From DASQPR01 sp963727415 (GTDB taxonomy: Bacteria; Actinomycetota; Actinomycetes; Mycobacteriales; Micromonosporaceae), in assembly GCA_963727415.1 (NCBI GenBank), contig CAVSGF010000002.1:1116001-1180000 (forward strand): DNA of 64,000 bases. The letters run 5' to 3'. The position numbers were made by a program, and so were the translations under genes. This document shows, in pieces, positions 33,077-45,147 of this stretch. The notes below the pieces were generated by a model, which was not told the DNA's origin, made no database searches, and saw nothing but the letters and a program-made list of their open reading frames with translations. Position 1 is the first letter of the stretch. Each line of letters starts with the position of its first letter.

Positions 33077-34870
33077 ATGACCGCTGATCAGGTGTATATC
33101 GGGGTGGCCATCACCGTCGTTCTGGCCGTGGGGTGCCAGCTGGCGGGTGCTCGTCTGCGTATCCCGGCCCTGATCCTGCTCCTTCCGGCCGGGTTCATCG
33201 CCGGCGCGCTCACCGATGACGTGAACCCCACCAAGCTTCTCGGCTCGTCGTTCCAGCCGCTGGTGTCGCTGTCCGTCGCGGTGATCCTGTACGACGCCGG
33301 GCTTGGCCTGAAGCTCAGCAACCTGACCGGACATACCCGGCGGATCGTGGTCCGGCTGATCGGCCTCGGCGTGCCGATCACGTGGCTGGCGACCGTCCTG
33401 GCCGCCGAGCCTCTGTTCGGTATGGAGCACCGGGTGGCGGTGATGTTCGCCGCCATCCTGGTGGTGTCCGGCCCCACCGTGGTCGGGCCGCTGCTGGGTG
33501 TGGTCCGCCCGACCGATCGCCTCCGGCGCGTCCTGGTCTGGGAGGGATCGCTGATCGATCCGGTCGGTGGCCTGCTCGGCGCGGTCGTGTTCCACGGCGT
33601 GGCGGCGAGCCAGCAGGTAACCCGACGTGAACAGTTGCTGCAGTTCGCGATCAGCGTCGGGGTGGGCAGCCTCGGCGCGGTGATGGGGATAGCGCTGCTC
33701 TGGCTGCTGCTCACCAAGATGCATTTCGGCGAGGTACTCGGAACCGCGGTGCAACTGGCGGCGGTGCTCGCCGTCGCGGGCTTGTGCAATGTGGTACGTG
33801 AGGACAGTGGCCTGATCTCCGGAGTCTGCATGGGCCTGGCCGTGGCGAACATGCCTCAATTCGACGTGCCGGTCCGCCGGCCGTTCTTCGAGGTGCTGGT
33901 CCAGCTCATCATCGGCCTGCTGTTCATCTCGATCTCGGCGACCGTGACACCGCAGTCGATCCGGCACCTGCTGCTTCCGACGCTCGGATTGGTCGCGATC
34001 CTGGTGCTGGTGGTCCGGCCGCTGGTCGCGGCGCTGTCGTCGCTGCGAACCGACCTGCCACGTCGCGAGCGAATGTTCGTGGGCTGGATGGCCCCGCGCG
34101 GCATCGTCGCGGCGGCGACCGCCTCGACCTTCGCGGCGTCGCTGGTGAACCGGGGACTGGCCGGCGCCACCAAGCTCTTGCCGGGAACCTTCCTGGTGAT
34201 CGTGGTGACCGTGACCCTGTACGGCCTGACCGCCGGGCCGGTCGCCAGGGCGCTGGACGTCATCCGCAAGCGCATCACCCGGCCGCTGGTGGTCGGGGGC
34301 GAACCATGGGTGATCGGGCTGGCCGAAGCGCTGAAATCCACCGGCATCGAGGTGCTGATGTGGGCGGATCGCACCGATCACCGCAGCGCCATCCGGGATC
34401 GTGGCCTGGAACTGGCGCCCGGCAGCCTCATCGTCGACGCGACCGGTACCGGTGCCGAGATCGAAGGTGTCACCGAGATCCTGCTTCTCACCGGCGAGCA
34501 TGGATTCAATGCCATCGCCTCGACCTTGCTGCGCGGCGGCGAGGGCGGTCGCGTGTACCGGATCGGCTCGCCGGAGGACGTCCGCGGCGGAGCGCTGAGA
34601 CGCGACGGCGACAACATTCTGTTCGGCGGCGGCCTCACCGAGGATGCCATGGCGCACTGGTACGCCTCCGGGGCCCGGTTCACGGTGACGACCGGTGATG
34701 AGACACCGGACGAGCACCGGTTGCTGTTCCGGGTGCGGGCCGACGGGCTGCTGGCGGCGGTCACCACGGTCGCCGTGCCGCACAAGGCACGCGGCGACAG
34801 CATCGTCCTGTTCGGCCCGGTACGCGCGCAGCGGCCGGCCCCGGAGCGGCTGATCCGCAGCACCCCATGA
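33077..34870 (+). CDS. Monovalent cation:proton antiporter (CPA1 type) with C-terminal TrkA-N-like domain
   Basis: The 597-residue protein starts with about 12 hydrophobic segments (residues 5-395). They include the CPA core LVSLSVAVILYDAGLGL, FAAILVVSGPTVVGPLL and WEGSLIDPVGGLLGAVVFHG, with the conserved acidic residue of the ion site in SLIDPVG, and later MFVGWMAPRGIVAAATAS. A soluble C-terminal part (about 405-590) resembles a nucleotide-binding TrkA-N/RCK module (VIGLAEALKSTGIEVLMWADRT, IVDATGTGAEIEGVTEILLLTG). This suggests control by NAD(H) or another nucleotide. It exchanges Na+ or K+ for H+ across the cytoplasmic membrane. ATG 33077 is preferred over ATG 33029. Confidence 0.88.
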   Translation: MTADQVYIGVAITVVLAVGCQLAGARLRIPALILLLPAGFIAGALTDDVNPTKLLGSSFQPLVSLSVAVILYDAGLGLKLSNLTGHTRRIVVRLIGLGVPITWLATVLAAEPLFGMEHRVAVMFAAILVVSGPTVVGPLLGVVRPTDRLRRVLVWEGSLIDPVGGLLGAVVFHGVAASQQVTRREQLLQFAISVGVGSLGAVMGIALLWLLLTKMHFGEVLGTAVQLAAVLAVAGLCNVVREDSGLISGVCMGLAVANMPQFDVPVRRPFFEVLVQLIIGLLFISISATVTPQSIRHLLLPTLGLVAILVLVVRPLVAALSSLRTDLPRRERMFVGWMAPRGIVAAATASTFAASLVNRGLAGATKLLPGTFLVIVVTVTLYGLTAGPVARALDVIRKRITRPLVVGGEPWVIGLAEALKSTGIEVLMWADRTDHRSAIRDRGLELAPGSLIVDATGTGAEIEGVTEILLLTGEHGFNAIASTLLRGGEGGRVYRIGSPEDVRGGALRRDGDNILFGGGLTEDAMAHWYASGARFTVTTGDETPDEHRLLFRVRADGLLAAVTTVAVPHKARGDSIVLFGPVRAQRPAPERLIRSTP

Positions 34871-34950
34871 CCGAACCGCGGCCGTCTGGCCGGCGCGGGC
34901 ATCGCCTGAGACCGCGGTGAGTGGTAGCCGTCGGCAAGCGCAGGCTCGGC

Positions 34951-35220
34951 TCAGCCGAGGATCCGGCGCTTCTGCTGCTCGAACTCCGCGTCGGTCAGCA
35001 CACCTTGCGCCTTCAGGTCGGCGAGCTCCTTGAGCTGCTCGACCGGATCGGCGGCCGGTGGCGCGGCCGGCTGCGGCGGGGGCTGCTGGTACGCCGGTTC
35101 CGGCGGCTGCTCTTGCCGTGCCCACCGGCCGGCCTGCCGCCGGGACACCCGGTTGGATACGGCGGTCGCGGTGCCGGCAATCACCGCGGTACGTGCGACT
35201 CCGCGCAACAGTCCAGGCAT
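34951..35220 (-). CDS. SHOCT domain-containing protein
   Basis: The 89-residue protein has an N-terminal Arg/Ala helix (VARTAVIAGTATAVSNRVSRRQ), a Pro/Gln-rich linker (EPAYQQPPPQPAAPPAA) and a C-terminal SHOCT motif (DPVEQLKELADLKAQGVLTD then AEFEQQKRRILG). SHOCT is a short helix-turn-helix oligomerisation tail found on many actinobacterial small proteins. AAGGGG precedes ATG 35220. It is followed on the same strand by no close gene and preceded by the DUF6325-like gene with a 52-bp gap, so the two may form a pair. Confidence 0.88.
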   Translation of the reverse strand: MPGLLRGVARTAVIAGTATAVSNRVSRRQAGRWARQEQPPEPAYQQPPPQPAAPPAADPVEQLKELADLKAQGVLTDAEFEQQKRRILG

Positions 35221-35272
35221 GATCTGTCCCCTTCACTGACGTAATCCGAGCACTGACTCAACGGTCGAGCGG

Positions 35273-35731
35273 TCAGACCGCCGAGTCGGCGCCGGACCTG
35301 GTTTCGGCCTCGATGGAGGCCAGGATGGCCTGCACCGGAATGCGGCCGTCGGCGATCACCTGGGCGCCGGCCCGGCGGAGCGCGGCGGCGAACGGCCCGG
35401 CCCAGGCGTTCTCATAGATGAGGATTCCGGCTACGCTGCCGGGCTCGACGGCGTTCGCGGCCTCGCCGACGTCGTCGCTGTCCAGCAGGCCGGACGACGC
35501 GCCCTCGAAGACACTGAAGTCGGCACGCACCCGGTCGTCCAGTTCGCTCAGCTCGAGCCGGCGAACCGTCCCGTCCGGATCCTTTGCGATCATCGTCAGG
35601 TCGAGGATGCGGATGACGCCTCGATCGACAAGATCGACCAGGTACGGCAGCGCCTCACCGGTCAGCTTGCCGCTCGGGTACTCGACGACCAGGTAGTCGA
35701 TCGGACCCATGGTGTCCAGGTCAGGGTTCAT
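35273..35731 (-). CDS. DUF6325 family protein (DUF1269-like)
   Basis: The 152-residue acidic protein begins MGPIDYLVVEYPSGK after seven extra residues. It continues with EALPYLVDLVDRGVIRILDLTMIAKDPDG, the sequence pattern of small actinobacterial DUF6325 proteins related to DUF1269 membrane-associated proteins. A weakly hydrophobic helix (VAGILIYENAWAGPFAAALRRAG) lies in the second half. I know no function. GGAGGTG seven bases upstream fixes ATG 35731. It often travels with SHOCT proteins, and one follows here. Confidence 0.8.
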   Translation of the reverse strand: MNPDLDTMGPIDYLVVEYPSGKLTGEALPYLVDLVDRGVIRILDLTMIAKDPDGTVRRLELSELDDRVRADFSVFEGASSGLLDSDDVGEAANAVEPGSVAGILIYENAWAGPFAAALRRAGAQVIADGRIPVQAILASIEAETRSGADSAV

Positions 35732-35815
35732 TCGAATTCACCTCCAGAGCGTGTCCCGGGTCGCCGGGCACGGTTATCGATCTGCCTGCCACAGGTATGC
35801 GGCCACTCACCGCCG

Positions 35816-36880
35816 CTAAGCATGGGTCGCTCCGCCGTGGCGCAGCCCCGGGACGGACGCGTCCGGCGCCCGTGAAAGCTCGGCATCCTCACCAAGATCG
35901 CCGCGCTGGTCGAGGGTGAACAGCACGATCAGGAGCGGAATCACCACCACGACCGCGACCAGGAACCACACGAGTACCCAGCGCAGGGTGACGGTGGCGC
36001 CGGCTCCGGCGGCGATGGTCAGGGTGAACGGCAGCAGGTACGGGCTCTGCGCTACCGCCCACGCCCAGACCAGCCCGGCGACCCCGATCGCCGCCACGAC
36101 GCGGATCCCGCGAAGCCGCCCCCGGATCGCCATCACCAGTGTCGTGGCAAGAGCGAGCACACCGATCACCAGCAGCGGGATGCTTCTCGCGGTGAACCGG
36201 TGGAACATCGCCACGTCATCGGCGTGCAGCGTGATCGCGGCGGCCACGCCGCAGGCAAGCGCGACGACGCCGATCGCGATCGCCCGGACCCGGAAGTATC
36301 GCCGCAGGTCCATCACGCTCCGGCGGGTGGCCTCGACGGTCAGGTAGACAGCGGCGAGGAACGCGCCCATGCCAAGGGTGAGCAGGCCGACGCTCACCGA
36401 CACCGGGTTCCACCAGCTGCTGACCGGGTCGCCGGAGCCGTCGGCCGGAACGCGCCCGGCCGCCACGGCGCCCAGGCCGGCGCCGAAGAAGAACGGCGTG
36501 AGCAGGGAGCCGATGCCGAACAGCCAGCCGGCGAGGGCGCGGCCGCCGGCTCGCTCGGCGTCCTTGCGGAGCGCGAAGTTCGCCCCCCGCAGCACGATCC
36601 CCAGCGCGGCCAGGGACAGCGGTACGAACAGCGTCGTCATGATGGCACCGAAGGCCGCGCCGAAGGCGGTCCACAGGGTCACCAGCAGGAAGATCAGCCA
36701 CACATGGTTGGCCTCCCACACCGGCGTCACCACGTCATCGATGAGCGCCCGGACGCGCCGGCCGGTCCGGCCACCGCCGGCCAGCAGGTCCCAGAAGCCG
36801 GCGCCGAAGTCGGCGATGCCGAGCCAGGCGTAGAGAGTCATGCCGATAACAACGACAACGGCGACCAGATCGGCGGTCAT
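35816..36880 (-). CDS. cydB: Cytochrome bd-type quinol oxidase subunit II
   Basis: The 354-residue protein has about eight hydrophobic helices. It starts with the CydB signature (VVVVIGMTLYAWLGIADFGAGFWDLL) and has DDVVTPVWEANHVWLIFLLVTLWTAF with the conserved Trp/Glu/His. Subunit II supports haem binding in subunit I of the oxidase, which transfers electrons from quinol to oxygen without pumping protons. Its ATG overlaps the cydA stop (ATGA). The frame continues upstream but that part is a shadow of cydA. It is the last gene of the six-gene operon starting at ndh. Confidence 0.93.
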   Translation of the reverse strand: MTADLVAVVVVIGMTLYAWLGIADFGAGFWDLLAGGGRTGRRVRALIDDVVTPVWEANHVWLIFLLVTLWTAFGAAFGAIMTTLFVPLSLAALGIVLRGANFALRKDAERAGGRALAGWLFGIGSLLTPFFFGAGLGAVAAGRVPADGSGDPVSSWWNPVSVSVGLLTLGMGAFLAAVYLTVEATRRSVMDLRRYFRVRAIAIGVVALACGVAAAITLHADDVAMFHRFTARSIPLLVIGVLALATTLVMAIRGRLRGIRVVAAIGVAGLVWAWAVAQSPYLLPFTLTIAAGAGATVTLRWVLVWFLVAVVVVIPLLIVLFTLDQRGDLGEDAELSRAPDASVPGLRHGGATHA

Positions 36881-38316
36881 GAGCGGTGAGCGTTCTGTGT
36901 CGTGGCGGCCATCGGAGCGCTGGCGTTCGGGCCGTACGGCGCGGTAACGTCCTCGACCGGCGCGGATCGCCAGCGGCGTGCCATCGCGCGCAACGCCGCG
37001 ACAGTGCCGATCCCGAGCAGCGCGTATAGCACGATGACCACGATCAGGCTGACATTGATGCCGGTGGAGGTGGTGACGGCGTCGGACGTCCGAGCCACGT
37101 TCCACACGATCCACGGCTGCCGCCCCACCTCGGTCACGATCCAGCCGGCCTCGATGGCGACGTAGGACAGGAAGCCGGCGAACACCGACACCCAGAGAAA
37201 CAGGCGCAGGCGCGGCACGTCCCGGCGGCGCCAGTACGCGATCGCGTACCAAACGACGAGCAGCAGCAGCAGTGTCGCGACGCCGACCATGACGTCGAAG
37301 GCGGTGTGCACCAGGGTCACATTCGACGCGCGGTTGTCCGGCGGCACCACGTCCAGGCCGGGTACGAAAGTATTGCGGGTACCACCGGCCAGGATCGAGT
37401 CCAGCCCGGGAATCTTGATGCCGCCCGTGACCGTGTTGGTAGCCGGGTTGTACCGGCCGAAGATGTACTCGGTCTGATCGGTACCCGAGGTGGTCACCAC
37501 TTCCATCGCGGAGAACTTGGCGGGCTGGTTCTGGAATACCCACCGGGCGATCGAGTCGCCCGCGACGAACTGCAACGGGGTGGCGATCGCCGCCACCGTG
37601 AACGGGATCAGGATGCCCAGCCGGTGATATCGATCGCGGCGGCCGCGCAACCACCCGGCTACGTACACGGCGGCGACCGAGAACGCGGCGGCCATGTACG
37701 CCGCGAGCAGGAAGTGTGTTAACTCGAGCGGCAGTGCCTTGTTGAACATCGCCTTGATCGGATCGATCTGGGTCGGCTTGCCGTCCGATCCGATGGTGAA
37801 TCCGGACGGCGCGTTCATCCAGGAGTTTGCCGAGATCACCGACAGCGCTCCGATCAGCGCCACGAACGGGATCGGGAAGCCGAACCAGAAGTGGGTCCAC
37901 GGGCGCAGCCGCCGCCAGCCGTAGATGTAGATGGCGACCAGAAGCGCCTCACAGAAGAACGCGATCCCCTCGATGGCAAACGGCAGGCCGAACACGTCGC
38001 CGAACGTCCTGGTGAAGTTCGGCCACAGCAGGCCCATCTCGAACGACAGCACGGTGCCGCTGACAGCGCCGACGGCGAACGTCAGCCCGGCCGCGTGCGA
38101 CCAGCGCCGGGCCAGCATCAGGGCAGCCGGGTCGCGATGTCGCAGCCCCTTGTAGTTGGCGATCAGCATGAGTGCCGGCAGCGCGACTCCGAACGGCACC
38201 AGGATGACGTGGAACATCAGGGTGAATGCCATCTGGGTGCGTGCCGGCGTCAGCTGCACCGGACCGGACGCGAGACCGGTCAGGCCGCTGAGATGGAGGC
38301 CGATCACCTCTGGCAT
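36877..38316 (-). CDS. cydA: Cytochrome bd-type quinol oxidase subunit I (cyanide-insensitive type)
   Basis: The 479-residue subunit has nine hydrophobic helices and the haem ligands. These include His36 in TLMFHVILVPFG, Glu in EGIAFFCEALLVAIY, His in LPLELTHFLLAAYM and the GWIVTEVGRQPWIV motif near the C-terminal end. The quinol-binding Q loop between helices 6 and 7 is short, as in the CioA group rather than E. coli CydA. It reduces oxygen with quinol electrons in the cytoplasmic membrane and works at low oxygen or when the cytochrome c branch is inhibited. The gene starts 9 bp after the GMC oxidoreductase stop, so the two are one transcript. Confidence 0.93.
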   Translation of the reverse strand: MPEVIGLHLSGLTGLASGPVQLTPARTQMAFTLMFHVILVPFGVALPALMLIANYKGLRHRDPAALMLARRWSHAAGLTFAVGAVSGTVLSFEMGLLWPNFTRTFGDVFGLPFAIEGIAFFCEALLVAIYIYGWRRLRPWTHFWFGFPIPFVALIGALSVISANSWMNAPSGFTIGSDGKPTQIDPIKAMFNKALPLELTHFLLAAYMAAAFSVAAVYVAGWLRGRRDRYHRLGILIPFTVAAIATPLQFVAGDSIARWVFQNQPAKFSAMEVVTTSGTDQTEYIFGRYNPATNTVTGGIKIPGLDSILAGGTRNTFVPGLDVVPPDNRASNVTLVHTAFDVMVGVATLLLLLVVWYAIAYWRRRDVPRLRLFLWVSVFAGFLSYVAIEAGWIVTEVGRQPWIVWNVARTSDAVTTSTGINVSLIVVIVLYALLGIGTVAALRAMARRWRSAPVEDVTAPYGPNASAPMAATTQNAHRS

Positions 38317-38325
38317 GGCGGCCGC

Positions 38326-39968
38326 CTAAGCTCCGGCCGCGCTTGCGCCTGATTGGCCCGTGCCCGACTGGCCGGAGCCCGGCCGGCCCCTGCTCCCGGC
38401 GACCGCGCCGGATACGCCCATGCGATCGAGCAGGTGGTCGCCCACTCGCAGCGCGTTCGCCATCGCGGTGAGTGCCGGGTTGACGGCGCCGATGCTGGGG
38501 AAAAAGCTGGTGTCGACCACGTACAGGTTGTCCACCTCGTGCGCCTTGCAGTTCGGGTCGAGCACGCTGTCGCCCGGATCCCGGCCGAACCGCACGGTGC
38601 CGGCCTGGTGGGCGCAGCCGGCTACCGGGATATCGGATTTCATGTACGCGAACCGGTTGATGAGGTGCTCTGGATGCAGTCCTAGCGACCCCAGCATCGA
38701 CTTGAGCTGGTGGTAGAGCCGCTTCGCCGCGGTCGCGTTGGTGGACCGGTAGGTGAGCCGGAGGTTGCCGTTGCGGTCGAGCGACACCCGGTTGCCCGGC
38801 TGTGGCAGGTCCTCCGAGGACAGCCAGAAGTCGACCGCGTGCTCGGCCACCCTGTGCAGCGCCCATTCAGGGGCCAGCTTGGTCTCCAGCGGCCTCTCGC
38901 CCCGGTACATCTCGGCTTCGGACTTGCCGATCATCTGGATGCTGCCCAGCGGATAGCGGAAGTCCGGGCCGTTGAAGTAGAAGTCGTTGATGCCGAGCGT
39001 CTTCTGGAAGACGGTGTCGTTGCGCTCGCGCGACAGCGCCAGCACCGCCTGGCTTTCGTGGAACATGTAGTTGCGCCCGACCTGGTCGGAACCGTTGGCC
39101 AGGCCGTTGGGGTGCTTGTCGGTGGCGGACGCGAGCAGCAGCCGGGCGCTGTTGGCGGCTCCGCAGGACACCACCACGATGTCCGCGGAGTAGCGCTCCT
39201 CGTGGCCTTCGTGATCGACGATCACCTGGGTCACGGCGGTTCCCGCCGCATTCGTCTCCAGCCGCACCGCCTTCGCGTCGGTGAGCAGCGTGACATTCGG
39301 GTAGGCGAGCGCCGGCCGGACCCCGAACACCTCTGCGTCGGACTTGGCGTGCAGCGGACACGGGAAGCCATCGCAGTGCGAGCACTTCACGCAGACGCTG
39401 TTGGTCACGTCGGTTTCCGTCAGTCGCACCCCGCAGGGGGCGTGGAACGGGTGGTAGCCGGCCCGCGCCAGGTCATCGGACAATTGCTGCATCCGCGGTT
39501 CGTGAGTCACCGCCGGATACGGGTACCCTCCGCTGGCCGGCGGCTCGGTCGGGTCCTCGCCCCGGGCGCCGTGCACCTCGTACATAAGCTCGGCGGCGGT
39601 GTAGTACGGCTCCATGTCCTGGTACGAGATCGGCCAGGCCGGGCTGACGCCGTCGTGATGCTCCAGCAGCTCGAAGTCCCGGGTCCGGAGCCGGTACAAC
39701 GCCGCGCCGTAGAGCTTGGTAGCGCCGCCGACGAAGTAGTGCACCTGCGGCTGGAATGGCTTGCCGGCGTCGTTGTACCAGGTTTCGGCGGAGATGTACC
39801 GGCCATCGACGAAGACGTCGGCGGTGGACCAGTTCTGCGGTTCGCGCGGCAGCCAGTCGCCGCGTTCCAGGATCAGGATCCGCTTGCCGGACGGGGCGAG
39901 CCTGCGGGCCAGCGTGCCGCCGCCGGCGCCGGAGCCGATGATGATGACGTCGTACGATGAGGTTTGCA

Positions 39969-39969
<1 letters not shown>
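38326..39969 (-). CDS. GMC-family FAD-dependent oxidoreductase
   Basis: The 547-residue flavoprotein has the N-terminal FAD motif DVIIIGSGAGGGTLARRLA and the FAD-contact loop FVGGATKLYGAALYR. The C-terminal catalytic pair is in AGCAHQAGTVRFG and GAVNPALTAMANALRV. A cysteine cluster (CVKCSHCDGFPCPLHAKSD, about residue 195) is found in sugar- and gluconate-type GMC dehydrogenases. No signal peptide is seen, so it is cytoplasmic or membrane-peripheral. It oxidises an alcohol or sugar hydroxyl; electrons may go to quinone, then to the bd oxidase encoded next. The last 30 residues are a Gly/Ser/Gln-rich tail (SGQSGTGQSG). Stop and start overlap with the GH15 gene upstream. Confidence 0.9.
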
Positions 39970-41893
<1,924 letters not shown>

Positions 41894-41897
<4 letters not shown>

Positions 41898-43309
41898 GAC
41901 CCGGTCCACGGCGGACGCCAGCCGCCCAGTTTGGCGACCAGGCTTTCCGCTTCCTTGGGACCCCACGTGCCCTTCGCGTACGCGTAGACCGGTGGCGGAT
42001 TGTCAAGGAGCGGCTGCACGATCCGCCACTTCTCGTCGATGCCGGCCTGCCTGGTGAACACGCTGTGATCGCCGATCAGCGCGGCATGAAGCAGGACCTC
42101 GTACGGTGTCGCGCCCTCGCCACCCTCCTCGGAGAACCTCATCAGTACCGAAATCGGGCCGGGAATCTGCTGGCCGGCGCGTTTGGCCTCCAAATCGAAC
42201 CGGATGCCGGTGCTCGGGTCGAGCCGGACGGTGAGCTGGTTGGCCTCCGGGTCACGCTCGCCTCGCATCCGTAACCCGAGCCGTGGTGGCTGTTTGAATA
42301 CCACCCGCAACTCGGTCTCGGTGGCCGGCAGGTGCTTGCCGGTACGGATGAAGAACGGCACGCCGGACCACCGCCAGTTGTCGATGTCCAGCCGGAGCGC
42401 CACGTACGTCTCGGTGGTCGAGGCCTTGGCCACGCCGTCGATGTCGAGATATCCGTCGTACTGCCCCCGCACGCACTGGTCGGGGTCAGCGTCGTGAACC
42501 GCTTGCCACAGGGCCAGCTTGGCGTTGTTGAGAGTGTCCGGGTCGCGTCCGGCCGGCGGCTCCATGGCGCCGGCGGCGAGGAGTTGCATCAGGTGGTTCA
42601 CCACGACGTCGCGCAGCGCGCCTACCGGGTCGTAGAAATGGCCGCGGTCCTCAACGCCGAAGCTTTCCGCCATGGTGATCTGCACCGACTCGACGAAGTT
42701 CCGGTTCCACAACGGCTCGATCATGGTGTTCGCGAACCGGAAGTAGAGCACCTCCTCAAGGCCCATCTTGCCGAGGAAGTGGTCGACCCGGTAAACCTGC
42801 GACTCGTCGATGTACTGATGTATTTCCTCGGCCAGTGCCCGCGCCGAGGCAAGGTCGTGACCGAACGGCTTCTCGATCACCACTCGGCCGGTCTTGGTCA
42901 GTCCGATCTCGGTGAGTTTGCCGATCACGGTGCCGAACAGGAACGGAGGGGTCTCCAGGTAGAACACCGGCATCGCGGCGCCCCGCATGGCGCCGGCCAC
43001 ATCGTGGTACGTCGACGGGTCGTTGAAGTCGCCGGCGACGTACGACAGCCGTTGCGCGAACCGGGCGAACACCCGATCATCGATCTTCTGGCCGGTCGCG
43101 GCGATGCACTCGCGGGCATGATCGCGACACCGCTCCACCGACCAGTCATCGACCGCGACACCGACGATCGAGCAGTCAAGCAATCCCCGTGCTTCCAGGC
43201 GGTACAGCGATTGGAACGTCATCACGCGGGCGAGGTCGCCGGTGATACCGAAGATCACCAGGACGTCCGCTGGGGCGGCCGGCCTGCCGCCGCCGGAATT
43301 GCCAGCCAT
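41894..43309 (-). CDS. zwf: Glucose-6-phosphate 1-dehydrogenase
   Basis: The 471-residue enzyme has the dinucleotide-binding start VLVIFGITGDLARVMTFQSLYRL, IEKPFGHDLASARALAEEI, the active-site motif YRVDHFLGKMGLEEVLYFRFAN and GALRDVVVNHLMQLLA. The C-terminal NWRWSGVPFFIRTGKHL is also present. It oxidises glucose-6-phosphate to 6-phosphogluconolactone, making NADPH or F420H2-independent reducing power. The active-site DHYLGK is DHFLGK here, a tolerated change. The start is ATG 43309 with AAGGGAT upstream. It is the second gene of the ndh-to-cydB operon; a 143-bp gap separates it from ndh. Confidence 0.93.
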
Positions 43310-43452
43310 CGCAGATCCCTTCGTCGTCTCGCTCGTCGCGGTCGTGACCGTCGGTCTGTCCTCGTTCCTGATGTTCAGGGGGCTTGATGTGCCGGGGGCT
43401 TGATGTCCCGGCCCGTGCCGTTCTTGTCGGCCGGTCCATCGCTGGCGGATGG

Positions 43453-44796
43453 CTAGCCGGGGCGCTCATGGATGTGCCGTGCGCTGCCGACCGGCTTCCT
43501 GGTGCGTCCCCAGTTGATGCGCGGCGTGTCGATGTTGGCCGCGTTCAGCAACTCGGCGGAACGGTGATGCGGCCGCATGTAGAACTCCTCCGCCCAAGCG
43601 GTGAATGCCCTCAGCTCGACACCGATGTTCGACAGCAGGACGGCATGCACGCCGAGCCAGGCGGCGAAGGCGACCCGGCCATGCAGCTCATGGCGGTGCT
43701 CGCCGATTTCGGCGACCGCGGCCCGCCGGCCGATCATCGCCATGATTCCCTTGTCGTGATAGTCGAACGGCTCGCGTTCCTGGCCACGCGTCGCGGCGAG
43801 GATGTTCCGGCCCACGTGTTCCCCGGCCTGCTGAGCCACGCTGCCCAACTGGGGCAGGACGGATCCGTCCGAGTCGGGAATGTTGGCGGCGTCGCCGACC
43901 GCGTACACGCCCGGGAAGCCGGGAACGGTCAGGTCGCGATTGACGTCGACGCGCCCGCCGTGGCCCACCGGCAGGCCGCAATCGACGACTATGGCCGCCG
44001 CCTTCTCGCCGCCACCCCACACCGTGAGGTGAGTCCGGATCGTGCTGCCGTCGCTCAGTACCACGTGGTCACGGGCCACTTGCTTGCACGACGAGTTCAT
44101 CGCGAGCTGCACGCGGCGATGGCCGAGCTGTTTGGTGACGTACTCGTGCGCGGCAGGGGAGAAGGCCGATAGGGGGTCGCTGGCGAGATCAACGAGGATT
44201 ACCTGTGCCGCGGAGAGATCGACATCCTGATACCGGTGCGGCATCACATCGTGGATCAGCTCCGCTAGCGCACCGGCGACCTCGACTCCGGTAGGCCCGG
44301 CCCCCACCACCACGAAGTTGAGTGCGCCCCGCTCGATCAGCTCAGGACGGCTCGCCACGTCCGCGAAGATCTGCAGGATCCGGGATCGGACCCGTTCCGC
44401 GTCAGCGAGCGAGTACAGCGGAAACGCGTACCGGTCGGCCCCGGGCGTGTGGAAGAAATTGGGCTGCGCACCAGCGGCGACGACCAGTACGTCCCCGGCG
44501 ATGGTTTCGCCGGTCTTGACCGTGACCGATCGGGTGTGCGGGTCGATCGCGGTGGCGTCGGCGATGCGAGTGGCGACGTTGGCGTCGTCGAGGAACATCT
44601 CGTCCAGGTCGAACGCGACGTCACTCGGTGTCAGCTCGGCCGTGGCCACCTGATACAGCAGCGGCTGGAACTGGTGGAAACCGTTCTTGTCGAGCAGCGT
44701 CACGCGAATGCCGTCGGCTCCGGCCAGTTTCTTGGCGCATGCGACTCCAGCGAAACCGCCACCCACCACCACAACGTGCGATTCGACGTCTGACAT
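43453..44796 (-). CDS. ndh: NAD(P)/FAD-dependent oxidoreductase, type II NADH:quinone dehydrogenase
   Basis: The 447-residue protein has the two Rossmann motifs of NDH-2: VVVVGGGFAGVACAKKL (FAD) and FVVVGAGPTGVEVAGALAEL (NADH). Between them is NGFHQFQPLLYQVATAELTPSDVA, and the quinone-site region GSVAQQAGEHVGRNILAA and GVYAVGDAANIP follow. The C-terminal amphipathic and hydrophobic helices (AAWLGVHAVLLSNIGVELRAFTAWAEEF) anchor it to the membrane. It feeds NADH electrons into the quinone pool without proton pumping. It opens the operon that ends in cydAB, giving a complete NADH-to-oxygen route on one transcript. ATG 44796 is chosen at the first conserved residue. Confidence 0.92.
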   Translation of the reverse strand: MSDVESHVVVVGGGFAGVACAKKLAGADGIRVTLLDKNGFHQFQPLLYQVATAELTPSDVAFDLDEMFLDDANVATRIADATAIDPHTRSVTVKTGETIAGDVLVVAAGAQPNFFHTPGADRYAFPLYSLADAERVRSRILQIFADVASRPELIERGALNFVVVGAGPTGVEVAGALAELIHDVMPHRYQDVDLSAAQVILVDLASDPLSAFSPAAHEYVTKQLGHRRVQLAMNSSCKQVARDHVVLSDGSTIRTHLTVWGGGEKAAAIVVDCGLPVGHGGRVDVNRDLTVPGFPGVYAVGDAANIPDSDGSVLPQLGSVAQQAGEHVGRNILAATRGQEREPFDYHDKGIMAMIGRRAAVAEIGEHRHELHGRVAFAAWLGVHAVLLSNIGVELRAFTAWAEEFYMRPHHRSAELLNAANIDTPRINWGRTRKPVGSARHIHERPG

Positions 44797-45147
44797 TGGC
44801 GCCGCCTCCGGTCTGAAGGCCCTTGCCGAGCGGCCCGGTCTGAAGGCCCCGTCGAGCAGCCCGTCGAGCAGCCCTGTCGAGCAGCCCTGTCGAGCAGGCC
44901 CCGTCGAGCAGTCCGTGCCGGTACCTGCCGGTATCGGCGCTGGTACCTGGATCTCCGCAGACTCTCGCACGGCCGCGGGTCCGAATGTCGCCGAACCGGC
45001 AGAGGATCACCGAATTCCGTGTGCGCCGTCGCCATCCGACCGGGTCGCCGGCCGGCCGGGCCGTGGCTGTGAGCGAAAAGTCCGACTTGCACGCGGGGCG
45101 CGCAGTGATTCGTACACACGTCGGAATCGCTGCGCTATCGTGTGGGC
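44797..45147. other. 351-bp divergent spacer with 12-13-bp tandem repeat (44850-44914)
   Basis: No gene is supported. Five consecutive copies of CGTCGAGCAGCC or CTGTCGAGCAGCC occupy 44850-44914 in the leader of ndh, preceded by two copies of CGGTCTGAAGGCC. The array is 54 bp upstream of the ndh start on the minus strand, so it is probably transcribed as part of the 5' leader. A short AT-richer stretch at 45060-45080 is the likeliest promoter zone. Confidence 0.65.

Noticed and set aside
36881..37900. Upstream extension of the cydB frame
   Set aside because: It overlaps cydA completely in another frame; the conserved CydB start is at 36880 with an ATGA overlap.
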